Positions 23,548 to 34,800 of a DNA stretch of 64,000 nucleotides are shown piece by piece (the stretch's first letter is position 1; every line of letters begins with the position of its first letter). This DNA comes from Strigamia acuminata (Eukaryota > Arthropoda > Chilopoda > Geophilomorpha > Linotaeniidae). The notes under the pieces are model-generated. The model was not told the origin of the DNA, did no database searches, and saw only the letters and a list, made by a program, of their open reading frames with translations. Position numbers and translations under genes: made by a program. The stretch covers positions 15,934,001-15,998,000 of the forward strand of contig OX442316.1 in NCBI GenBank assembly GCA_949358305.1, in the 5' to 3' direction.

Positions 23548-24291
23548 TTAACAGCCGCCCGTTTGCTCTTGATACACTTCGATCACGTCGTCGTTTTCCA
23601 TTTCCAGCTGCAAATAAACATCCATTTTAATTGATTAAATCGATTCTAATCGATTCAAACCACTAATAAGACCTGTTTTGGTGTTTCATCGTCATTTATC
23701 CGCCTTCCGTCGAACAAAAACCTTAACGAAGTGACCGGAACACCCTAAAAATGATGAAAAATCACAAAATTAATACACAAAAATTAATTTTTTTTAAATT
23801 TTATAAATTATTTACCACTCGTTCACTATACGACTTCTTTAATTTACCCATTTGAGTCGTCATTTTGACGCGGAAATGTATTTCATTGCTATCCTGAAGT
23901 GAGAAAAGAGAAAAATTAAATTTTATTTTGTCGAGTTTATTTTGACAAAAATGGTCGAAATCACGTGTGCACGACTTTGTATTTTACACGGCAAATATCA
24001 ACGACCCGTCGGATGTTTCATGGCTGAAAAGTCGAAGAAACTCGGGCCGAATGAGATTGTAAAAGGATATTTACCTGGCCAACTACTTTCAGCTTGATAT
24101 ATTCGGAAGCATTTTCTCCGGCTTCGGGTTTCTGATCCTAGAAACAAAAGGTGAACATTTTATTCAATTTTTAATTCAACTAACGGCTCGCGGTTCGTTC
24201 GTGAAATGTGCTGAATGAGTATTTAGGTGGGTAAGTGGGTGATGGAATTATCTTTTGTTTGAAAATACAGTACCTGTTGTTGATCTGACAT
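23548..24291 (-). CDS. SUMO1: Small ubiquitin-related modifier 1 (SUMO1-type)
   Basis: Ubiquitin-like protein conjugated to lysines of nuclear proteins after maturation by a SUMO protease. Five minus-strand exons, all short and exactly in phase: 24291-24274 (MSDQQQ), 24137-24075, 23893-23816, 23744-23673, 23607-23548. The beta-grasp fold is fully present: SEYIKLKVVGQ, then DSNEIHFRVKMTTQMGKLKK, GVPVTSLRFLFDGRRINDDE, LEMENDDVIEVYQEQTGG. It resembles SUMO1 more than SUMO2/3 (EIHFRVKMTT, VIEVYQEQTGG). The precursor has a single Cys after the di-glycine, an unusually short processing tail. Its length of 96 residues is normal. It is convergent with MSL1 and divergent from FAAH2. Confidence 0.95.
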
Positions 24292-25006
24292 TTTTTTTTT
24301 GATACGCCAAAAACACACACAAACCCGGGAACTGAATAATATGGCGGTCAAATCAGTTGCACTTGGTACTGAAGATCCGGAAATCCGAAAGATGGTGTTT
24401 TTTTTAATTTGGGTTTTGTTTTGGTTTTTTTGTTGGTCGTTTGGTTTGAAAAATCGTAATTTCTTTTTTGATTTTTGTCTTTTGGCTTTTAGGTGGTGTT
24501 TTTGAATCGGATATTATTTGGTAGAGACGATTTTATTGGCTTGCTACGGGGGCTTCGAGGTACCATTAATTTCTTTTGTAACACGTGACGATTTTTAATT
24601 AAATCAATTTTATAGTGTGCAATTTAATTTGAATATTGAATTTTCTGTAAGATTTGTGTGTTTTGGTGAATGCTTAATTTTTTTTTTAAAAAAACGTGTG
24701 TGGAAACGAATAGAATCTAACTTTCGTTTTTTTATTTCGAATCTTTTAACACTTTTAACACTTTTCAAATACCACAAAGATAAGCAGCCTACGAGATAAA
24801 ATTAAAATACCGGTATCTTAGTTTTTTTAATGCTGTAATTATCAGCTGGTTGCTATTCTGACCGCATTAGGATATGATATGACTCACAAGTCAATGTCCT
24901 TGAGCACACCACACATGCAGAGTTGCAAGTAGGTTGTTGCTGTTTCACAAAAACAAGAATAACCAGCCATTTTGTGCAACATTTTATTATATTTCTATGT
25001 GCAGGA
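24292..25006. other. Divergent SUMO1 / FAAH2 promoter region
   Basis: About 0.7 kb between the two start codons, probably holding both promoters and 5'UTRs. T-rich; short ORFs (24299, 24617) show no family pattern. A TGTGCAG just before the FAAH2 ATG could be a splice acceptor, implying an upstream non-coding exon. Confidence 0.45.
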
Positions 25007-27634
25007 ATGTTTGTATACATATGGGAAACGCTTGTGCATACATTCTGTGTAGTGCTGAGATGTTTTCTGGACACCACATCAGATATTGTATTCAGATTTT
25101 TGTACAGGAATAAGAGAAAAAGTTTGCCTCCAATTACTGATGCAAATTTATTAGAATCAGCAACCAGTTTGGCAGCAAAAATCAGAACTAAAAAGGTAAA
25201 AATTAAAAATAACAAATACTAAATCAATAAATAAAATAAATCTTTCAGCTCAAATGTGCAGATGTGATTGAATCATTTATTACTCGAATTCGTGAAGTGA
25301 ATCCAATTTTAAATGCCGTGGTCGACGATAACTTTGTCGAAGCTTTAAAGGAAGCGAAAAAAGTCGACGAATTAATAGCATCAGGAGTGAAAAATGAAGA
25401 AGAACTGGCAAGAGAGACGCCTTTTCTTGGGGTTCCATTCACAATCAAAGACAGCATTGCAGTTAAAGGTACGTTAACGGACTCGAAGATGCTAAGAAAG
25501 CATGGGATACACTAAAAACAAACTTCCAAGTGGTCCTTGGCCATCACAATACTAAAATATGCAGTATTTATGAAAACCTTTCTATACAACAGGTCTTCAC
25601 CAAACGGTTGGTATGGTATCTCGCAAAGATGTGATTGCGGACAAAGATGCCGAAGCCGTTGCAGCAATGAAAAAGGCAGGGGCCATCAACATTGCCAACA
25701 CCAATGTCCCAGAACTGACAATGTGGTTTGAATCAAGCAATCATGTTCATGGAATAACAAATAATGCCTATGATACCAGAAGAACATGTGGTGGAAGTTC
25801 AGGTAACCCCAACAAGTGTATACTGTAAAGGTTTGAAAAAATTCACACATCATAATTTCTGTGAAAATGTCTGGTTTTATTGATATAAAAAGTAATCCAT
25901 ATCTTCAAGCAGATAAAGATATTAAATTAAAATGATAAAAAAAAAAATAATTAAATTTTTTTGAACTTGCTGTTATCGGGCGGGGACCATATGAGCACAG
26001 TGCAAGTGAGCACCGAAATCAATTGAGCAATTGACGAAATCCCCCCTGTCATCGTAGTCACACGGTACGCAGTTGCCTTCAGAAAGTCAAACTCTGTCAG
26101 CTCTCCGTCTCTAAACCGCACCATGAAGCCCCTAATGCATGCATCGTTCTGCAAGCAAAAGCGATTTCTTGTAGCCTGGGTGTCCAGACCTCGCATCTCC
26201 TGTGCAAAACTCACTGTCGCCAAGAAATCGACCTGTGACAAGGCCACTACAAAGTTAGCTGGCAATGTGTGTTTGCCCAATGCGTTTGGCAGAGAGGAGT
26301 GCCATGATTCCAAGCAGTTGTTAGTGCGGTGTGACAGCTCAAACACACTTTATTATTTATTGATTTAACCGTCTGATGAGCTATTTATATTTATATTTTT
26401 TGTTACTGCTCCATTGTAGGTGGAGAAGGAAGTCTTATTGGAGCTGCTGGATCAGTCATTGGCATTGGTTCAGACGTTGGTGGCAGCATTAGAATTCCAT
26501 CATTTTGTAACGGTCTTTTTGGACACAAACCCACTCCTGGTATAAATATATTTAAAAAAAAGTTCTGTACAAAGTCTAATTGAATATTTTACAGGCATTG
26601 TAAGCAATGAAGGTCAGTTGCCAGCAACAGTTGGAGAACTCAAGAATTACAATACGACCGGTCCAATATGTCGCTACGCTTCGGATCTTCTGCCCATGTA
26701 CAAAGTGTTGGCATCACCAAACTTAAATAAACTAAAATTAGATTCAAAGGTTTTATTTGTTGATTAAAATTTTCTTTTCTTCCTGCAAACTGTATTTATT
26801 GCTTTACATTTGAATTCTAGGTTGATCTGACCTCTCTGCGCTACTTTTTCATGGACGATGATGGCGGTTCTCCATTTGTCAGCAAAGTAGCTCCAGAAAT
26901 CAAAAATTGCTTCCAGAAAGTGAGTATTAATAAGTAAGATGATTGTAAAAGATACAACAAGCATCTTTTTTCCAGATAACTCATCATTTTGACACAACTT
27001 ATGGCATCAAAACCAGTAAAGCAAACATTGAAGGTCTTAAGCATTCAGTAGCAATCTGGGGAGTCAAAATGGCTGCTTCAGGAGCGCCATCAATGTGTGA
27101 ACAAATGGCAGATGGAAAGGTTAGAAAAATTACAAATGTGTTGCCACAATATTAACTAATTTTAATTTATCTCTACAGGGGAAAGTGAATGCTCCAATTG
27201 AATTGCTTAAATGGCTGGTTACGGGTTCAGACCACACTCTGGCTGCAATTGTCATGGCTATATTGAGTGAAACAATTGTACCAACACCCACCAGCAAGCA
27301 CTATGACTTTTACGTCAATAAAACCAAAGAGTTGGCTAAAGATTTCAATGAATTGTTGGGGAATGATGGAGTTTTCTTTTATCCAACTCATCCAATATTT
27401 GCACCTTACCATCACCAAGCACATCTGATGGTAGCCAATTTTGGTTACACAGGTGTTTTTAACATACTTGGTCTGCCTTCAACCAATTGTACTCTTGGGC
27501 TCAGTAAAGATGGTCTACCTTTGTGCATTCAAGTTGTTGCCAATAAATATAATGATCATTTGTGTTTGGCAGTTGCAAGGGAGATGGAAAAGGCTTTTGG
27601 TGGTTGGGTTAGTCCCAGTGCTGTTTTGTTGTAG
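25007..27634 (+). CDS. FAAH2: Fatty-acid amide hydrolase 2-like (amidase-signature serine hydrolase)
   Basis: Membrane-bound hydrolase of fatty-acid amides such as anandamide and oleamide. Eight phase-consistent exons: 25007-25195, 25249-25468, 25593-25802, 26420-26539, 26595-26749, 26821-26919, 26976-27119, 27179-27634. An N-terminal hydrophobic segment (VYIWETLVHTFCVVLRCFL) precedes the amidase fold. The catalytic triad is intact: Lys130 in PFTIKDS, Ser205 in CGGSSGGEGSL and Ser229 in GSDVGGSIRIPS, with 24 residues between the two Ser as in the family. The C-terminal part includes FYPTHPIFAPYHHQ and GLPLCIQVV. I start at 25007 because the frame upstream lacks another ATG. Intron 3 (617 bp) holds a transposase remnant; the others are short. 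An AATAAA lies near 27657. Confidence 0.92.
25951..26346 (-). pseudogene. MULE-like transposase C-terminal fragment in FAAH2 intron 3
   Basis: A minus-strand open frame of about 130 codons includes SHRTNNCLESWHSSLPNALG, close to the RTNNxxExWH motif near the C-terminus of Mutator-like (MULE) transposases often found with FLYWCH domains. No DDE residues and no start of the protein are present, and no terminal repeats were found, so this is a broken remnant. It is antisense to FAAH2 and confined to its intron. Confidence 0.6.
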
Positions 27635-28885
27635 CACAAAAATGTAAAACAAAGTTAATAAAATGAATATGAAAATGTTTCCTACATATTTTCAGGAAAA
27701 TGTCCAAAAAATGTGAGTTTTATTTGAAAAAGTGAATTTTCTCATTGAAATAACATATTTAACATTTTGAAACAATTCCAACATTAAATGATAATTAAAG
27801 CAATAATAAAACACAAAATAATCCCTATTGTTACATTTTTTCACATTGTACATTATTTTATTCAACATTTAATTGTTCAAATGGCACCTCTATGCTTCCT
27901 TAGAAATGACTTTCCCTATTGTCTCGCTGGGTGCATCGCATCACTACCGTAGCATGAAAAAGGAAACTGTACACGTTACCAAATTTACAACTGTCATCGA
28001 GACACCTCAGGAGTCGGAAAGGTGATTTCATTCGTTTACGTGATAAAATAAATCTCGCTAAATGTAACGGCGAATACCGAACTCGATGACATCACCATGC
28101 AAATTAATCTTACGCTTTTCTCGGTGTGTCTTTTTTAGAATGGTTCATTCGTGCGAAGGGCAAATTGCGTACCGGATCGCTTGTTAAGTCCAGTCCACTC
28201 CACTCAGTCAGGTTGTAACATATGTATATGTATCCAGCACATGATCACGGTGAAGCCGCGTGATTTGACCGTGTTGTACTCAAGACGATCGTACGATTGT
28301 GACGTGTTCACGGGTGATAAAAGTGGTCAATCAAAAGACTCGTTTTACAAAGTTACGGGTGAATTCGTATCGCGCCCGCGTACACCTCGGTGCACTCGAC
28401 TTTTAAGGTGAGTCATGAGAAAGAAAATGCAGTTTTTCCTTCATTTTTGTTTTATTTTCGAGTTTAATTAAGTAATGTACGGTAAATTTTGAATAATTGG
28501 ATTTTTTTTTCCGGTTTGGAGTTGATTTACCGGTATTTCCGCGTTTTTGTATTAATAAATGGCAGTAAATGCACAAATATAAGTGAGGAAACACGAATGA
28601 AATCTGTACTTTTGTGTGTTTCTACCTGGAAAATTTTAATAAAAAAATGAAAATGTAATCGAAAATCTTCAGTTTTAATCGATTTTCCTCATTTTTTTTC
28701 GTTTTTCCTGATTTTTTCCGATTTTTTTTTCTCGATTTTTTTCGATTTTTTCCGATTTTTTCCGATTTTTTCGATTTTTTCGATTTTCTTCAATTGTCTT
28801 CATTTTCTTCTAATTTTTGGATTTTTTTTACCAAATTAAATGACATTTTGAATCAATATCATAGTGAGACTCACCCCTTTCGATC
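27635..28885. other. Intergenic region with ACLY 5' non-coding exon
   Basis: FAAH2 3'UTR at the left. A strong donor TTAAG|GTGAGT at 28408 and an acceptor ATCATAG ending at 28864 suggest a non-coding first ACLY exon ending at 28407, with a 457-bp 5'UTR intron containing TTTTTTCGATTTTTTCCG low-complexity sequence (about 28680-28800). Confidence 0.5.
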
Positions 28886-31800
28886 ATGTCTGCCAAGGCG
28901 ATCCGTGAAGCAACTGGGAAGGAATTATTGAATAAACATTTGGGCGCAATTGCCGCTAAAAGCCATTATGTTTCCGTCGATGAGAACACGAAATGGGACT
29001 CGTTGATTTGCGAGCATCCATGGCTTCAGAACGAGGTACAATTTTATCACTAAATTAATATAAAATGTTAATTTTATATCTCCAATTCTTTTTCTACATA
29101 GAAACTGGTGGTTAAACCCGACCAATTGATAAAAAGACGTGGAAAATTAGGTTTAATCAAAGTAAACGTCGATTTAACCGGCGTAAAGCAATGGGTATCC
29201 GAACGAATGTGTAAAAACGTACAGGTGAGATCACATTTGGTGATAATCCAGATCAAATGTTCAATCAATAAAAAGATTTAATTTATTACGTTTATTTTTT
29301 TCGTCTTTATCTCGGTGTTAACTCGGAATTAACTTCTTTATTTGCAGGTGGGAACGGCGAACGGAAAACTGAAGAATTTTATCGTCGAGAAGTTTATTCC
29401 TCATACACAAGTATAAAAATTATATATACTTTGTCTTTGTTTTTAATTGCTGTTGTTGTTAAATGTTGTAACGATTAAATTGATGATATTGATGTGCAGG
29501 AAGAAGAATTTTATGTCTGTATATATTCTCATCGATACGCTGATACGATTTTATTCCATCACGAGGGCGGTGTTGATATTGGAGATGTTGACGCCAAGGT
29601 TCAATTTTTTTTTAATTTTTTTCCTTAAGAAAATTTTTTTTATTTTATTTTAATGTTTAATTTTTTTATTTTTAATTTTTTTTTTTTAACTTCAGGCAAT
29701 TAAATTAAACGTACCGATTGATGGATCCACAAACTGTAAACAAATCAAACAAGTTCTGATGAAGAGTGTTTATCCGGAAAAACAAGAGTATTAATTAAAA
29801 ATAGCAATTTAATTACCCTAAATTGCTCTAATAGCACCAAACCGACTGAATTCGTCGCCTAAATTAACCAAAACGACTGAATTTATCCTCTAAATTGAGC
29901 AAAACGACTGAGTTTGTCGTTTAAATTAACCAAAACTATTGAATTCGTTGACTAAATCAACCTAAACGACTGAATTCGTCGACTAAATCGACCAAAACGA
30001 CTGAATTCGTCGACTAAATCAACAAAAACGACTGAATTCGTCGACTAAATCAACCAAAACGACTGAATTCGTCGACTAAATCAACCAAAACGACTGAATT
30101 CGTCGACTAAATTAACGAAAACGACTGAATTCGTCGTCTAAATTGAGCACAACTAAAATAAATGTCTAAATCGATCAAGTTAAAGTTGTGGGGGAGAAAT
30201 CTAGGTTGTCAATAGAGCACCGGCGTGCTATTGGAGCATTTACGGTAAATTTATTAAATTATTTTTTTAATTTTTTAGTTGCATCGCGCAATTCATCGAG
30301 GGATTGTACAATACTTATGTGGCGTTGCATTTTACGTACTTGGAGATCAACCCTTTGGGTAAATAAAATTGAAAATTGAAATTAAAATTTTGATTGATTG
30401 TTTTTTCTTTTTTAAGTGGTGACTAATGGCAATATTTATATTCTGGATTTGGCTGCTAAACTCGACGCAACTGCTGATTTCATGTGCAAAACTAAGTGGG
30501 GAGAAATTAGTTATCCGCCTCCGTTCGGCCGGGATGCGTATCCTGAAGTAAATTTTAAAAAAAAACCATTTTATTTTAAAATTTGCGAATTTAAATGGTT
30601 AAAAATTAATTTTAGGAAGCGTACATTGCGGAATTGGACGCCAAGAGCGGCGCGTCGCTCAAGTTGACGATCCTCAACAAACGTGGTCGGATTTGGACCA
30701 TGGTTGCTGGAGGTGGCGCATCTGTTATTTACAGGTGATTTATTAGTGGAATTAGAGGAAAAAATTGGAAATTTGATGGAAAAATATGCAATTTGATGGA
30801 AAAATTGGCAATTTGATGAAAAAATTGGCAAATTTGATGAAAAAATTGGCAAATTTGATGAAAAAATTGGAAATTTGATGAAAAAATTGGAAATTTGATG
30901 AAAAAATTGGAAATTTGATGAAAAAATTGGAAATTTGAAAAAATTGGAAATTTGATGAAAAAATTGGAAATTTGATAAAAAAATTGGAAATTTGATGAAA
31001 AAATTGGAAATTTGATGAAAAAAAATTGGAAATTTGATGAGAAAAAATTGGAAATTTGATGAGAAAAAATTGGAAATTTGATGAGAAAAAATTGAAAATT
31101 TGATGAGAAAAAATTGGAAATTTGATGAGAAAAAATTGGAAATTTGATGAGAAAAAATTGAAAATTTGATGAAAAAATTGGAAATTTGATGAAAAAATTG
31201 GAAATTTGATGAAAAAATTGGCAAATTTGATGAAAAAATTGGCAAATTTGATGAAAAAATTGGCAAATTTGATGAAAAAATTGGATATTTGATGAAAAAA
31301 TTGGAAATTCTATGGAAAAATTAGAAATTTGATGAAAAAATTGGAAATTCTATGGAAAAATTGATAATTTTTTTTGTTTGAATAAATTTTTGCAGCGACA
31401 CCATTTGCGATTTAGGCGCTTCGAACGAATTGGCCAATTACGGAGAGTATTCGGGTGCTCCGAGCGAACAACAAACTTACGAATACGCTAAAACCATTTT
31501 GGGATTGATGACGCAGGAGAAGCATCCGGACGGAAAGATTCTAATCATCGGCGGTGGAATTGCGAACTTTACTAACGTCGCCGCCACTTTTAAGGTTTTC
31601 ATCTAATTGAATTGATTCTACGAGCAATTCTTATTAAGTTTTAAATATTCTTATTCAGGGAATTGTTAAAGCGCTGCAAGAATTCCAGGGCAGGTTAATC
31701 GATCACTGCGTGTCGATATTTGTTCGCCGTGCTGGACCAAATTATCAAGAAGGATTACGAGTGATGAGAGAGATTGGACAAACATTAGGCATTCCCATCC

Positions 31801-34800
31801 ACGTTTACGGACCAGAAACCCACATGACAGCTATTGTGAGCATGGCGTTGGGCAAACGAGCTTTGCCTCCGGAGCCGGAGCCAATGCAAACGACTGCCAA
31901 TTTTCTCTTGCCAGCTGGCATGGTTAATATTGTAAGTGAAAATCAAGATTATGGTTTATTATTATAGTGAAAAGGCACATTTCAGGTTAAAAAAAATTCA
32001 CGTTATAGATGAAAATGCACGTTTTAGATGAAAATGCACATTTTCGGTTGAAAAATGCACATTTTCGGTTGAAAAATGCACATTTTCCGGTTGAAAAATG
32101 CACTTTTTCGGTTGAAAAATGCACTTTTTCGGTTAAAAAATGCACTTTTTCGGTTAAAAATGCACTTTTTCGAGCGAAAAATGCACTTTTTCGAGCGAAA
32201 AATGCACTTTTTCGAGCGAAAAATGCACTTTTTCGAGCGAAAAATGCACTTTTTCGAGCGAGAAATGCACTTTTTCGAGCGAGAAATGCACTTTTTCGAG
32301 TGAAAAATGCACTTTTTTGGGTGAAAAATGCACTTTTCTAGTGAAAAATGCACATTTTCGGGTGAAATCTCCCTTTTTGCATAAAATAATGCATTTTTTA
32401 CGTGTCTACAAATGGATCTTAGAGCAAAACAATGCATTTTTAATATAAAAATGTCCCTTTACGTGATTAAACGATTCAAGCAGTGCATTTATTGTTTGAG
32501 TATTGAAAATTATGAAATGTAAAATTGATGTTTGTTATTTGTCAGCAATCGCCGCCTGCATCGCGTCGCGGTACCATCACGAGCAACAACTCCACGCCGC
32601 TCGTCCCCCTTCGCAACGAACCAGTGGGTAACGGCGACCGCGAAGATCCATTTCCCTCTGTCCTTTTTACGCAGAAAACAAAAGCGATTGTTTGGGGAAT
32701 GCAAACTCGTGCGGTGCAAAGCATGTTGGATTTTGACTTTGCGTGCTCTCGTCAAGAGCCCTCGGTGGCTGCCATGGTGTATCCCTTCAGCGGCAACCAC
32801 AGACAGAAGTTTTATTGGGGCCACAAAGAAATTCTCATTGGAGGTAAATGACAAAATTTTAATTTTTAAAAATTAGTTTTTCGTTTTTCGACGTTTTTTG
32901 ATGTTTTTTGATGTTTTTTATGTTTTTTGATGTTTTTAGAACGTTTTTTGATGTTTGTTGATGTTTTTAGAACGTTTTTTGATGTTTGTTGATTGTTTTA
33001 GAACGTTTTATTGATGTTTTTGGTGTTTTTTGATGTTTTAAAAACGTTTTTTTGATGTTTTTTGGTGTTTTTTGGTGTTTTTTGGTGTTTTTTGGTGTTT
33101 TTTTTGATTTTTTTTGTTGATTTTTGTTTGTTTTTCCGTAGTTTATAAGAACATGGATGAAGCGATGAAAAAGCATCCCGACGCCGACGTGATGGTGAAT
33201 TTTGCGTCGTTACGTTCGGCGTACGACAGCACGATCGAGACTTTGGAGTTTCCTCAGATTCGCACTATCGCAATTATCGCCGAAGGGATCCCCGAGAATC
33301 TCACTCGAAAATTAATCAAGGCAGCCCACGAGAAGAAAGTGGCCGTGATTGGGCCCGCGACTGTGGGTGGTGTTAAACCGGGGTGTTTTAAGATCGGTAA
33401 CACCGGAGGAATGATGGATAATGTTCTATCGTCGAAATTGTATCGACCTGGAAGGTGAGATTTATTGAATTTAAATTTGATTATTTTTAAGATTTAAATA
33501 TTTTTATTTCTGTTTTTAGTGTCGCTTACGTGTCGCGGTCCGGTGGAATGTCAAATGAATTGAATAATATAATTTCAAGAGCTACTAATGGAGTACACGA
33601 AGGAATCGCTATTGGCGGTGATCGGTTAGAAATTTTTCTATTCACAAGTTTTTTGAAATTTTTTCAAAATTTGTTGTTTTTATGCAAAAATCGTTGATTT
33701 TTTTGCGAAAATCGTGATTTTTTGCGAAAATCGTTGATTTTTTTGCGTAAATTGTTGATATTTTTGCCAAATTTGTTGATTTTTTTGCGAAATTCGTTGA
33801 TTTTTTGCGAAATTTGTTGATTTTTTTGCGAAAATCGTTGATTTTTTTGCAAAATTTGTTGATTTTTTTGCGAAATTTGTTGATTTTTTTTTTGCCAAAT
33901 TTGTTGATTTTTTGCGAAATTTGTTGATATTTTGCGAAATTTGTTGATTTTCTGCGAAATTTGGTGATTTTCTGCGATTTTTCAGTTTTTTCTCGATTTA
34001 CTTTTGCTAAAATTTTTAATTTTTGCATATAAAAATTATTTCTTCTATAAAAATTAACCCTGCATTGAATTAAAATAAATAAACCGATTACAGGTACCCC
34101 GGAACAACGTTTATGGATCATTTATTGCGTTTTCAAGCCGACATTAACGTGAAAATGCTCGTTCTATTGGGCGAGGTCGGTGGAGTGGAAGAATACGAAG
34201 TTTGCAAAGCGATCAAGGATGGTGTGATCACTAAACCGTTGGTTGCTTGGTGCATTGGCACCTGCGCCAGCATGTTTACGTCAGAGGTAAAAAATAGAAA
34301 CAAATTAAAAAAAAAAAAGTCTATATTTGCATTTCCTAGGTCCAATTTGGCCATGCTGGAGCTTGTGCTAATGACGACCGCGAAACCGCCATAGCCAAAA
34401 ACAAGGCCCTGAGAGAAGTCGGTGCGTATGTGCCAGCCAATTTCGACGAGCTGATGGAAACCATTCGGGATGTTTATTGCGGAATGGTCGAACAAGGAGA
34501 GATCATTCCACAGTGCGAAGTGCCACCTCCCACGGTTCCCATGGATTACTCTTGGGCTAGGGTAAATTGCAAAATCCTTTTTGTTTTGTTTTATTTTTGA
34601 TTTTAATTTTTTTTAAATTAGGAATTAGGATTGATTAGAAAACCAGCGTCGTTTATGAGTAGTATTTGCGACGATAGAGGCCAAGAACTGATCTACGCTG
34701 GCATGCCGATCACCGATGTCATTAGAGAAGGAATTGGCATAGGTGGAGTTTTGAGCTTGTTGTGGTTTCAACGAAGGTGAATGACAGGTTATTGTTTTAA

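Noticed and set aside
29836-30160. Possible CRISPR array (31-bp repeats)
   Set aside because: Units follow directly without unique spacers and lie in a eukaryotic intron; it is a minisatellite.
30571-31266. 231-codon minus-strand ORF rich in Phe/Ser/Ile
   Set aside because: It is a translation of the 20-bp minisatellite fused to antisense of an ACLY exon.
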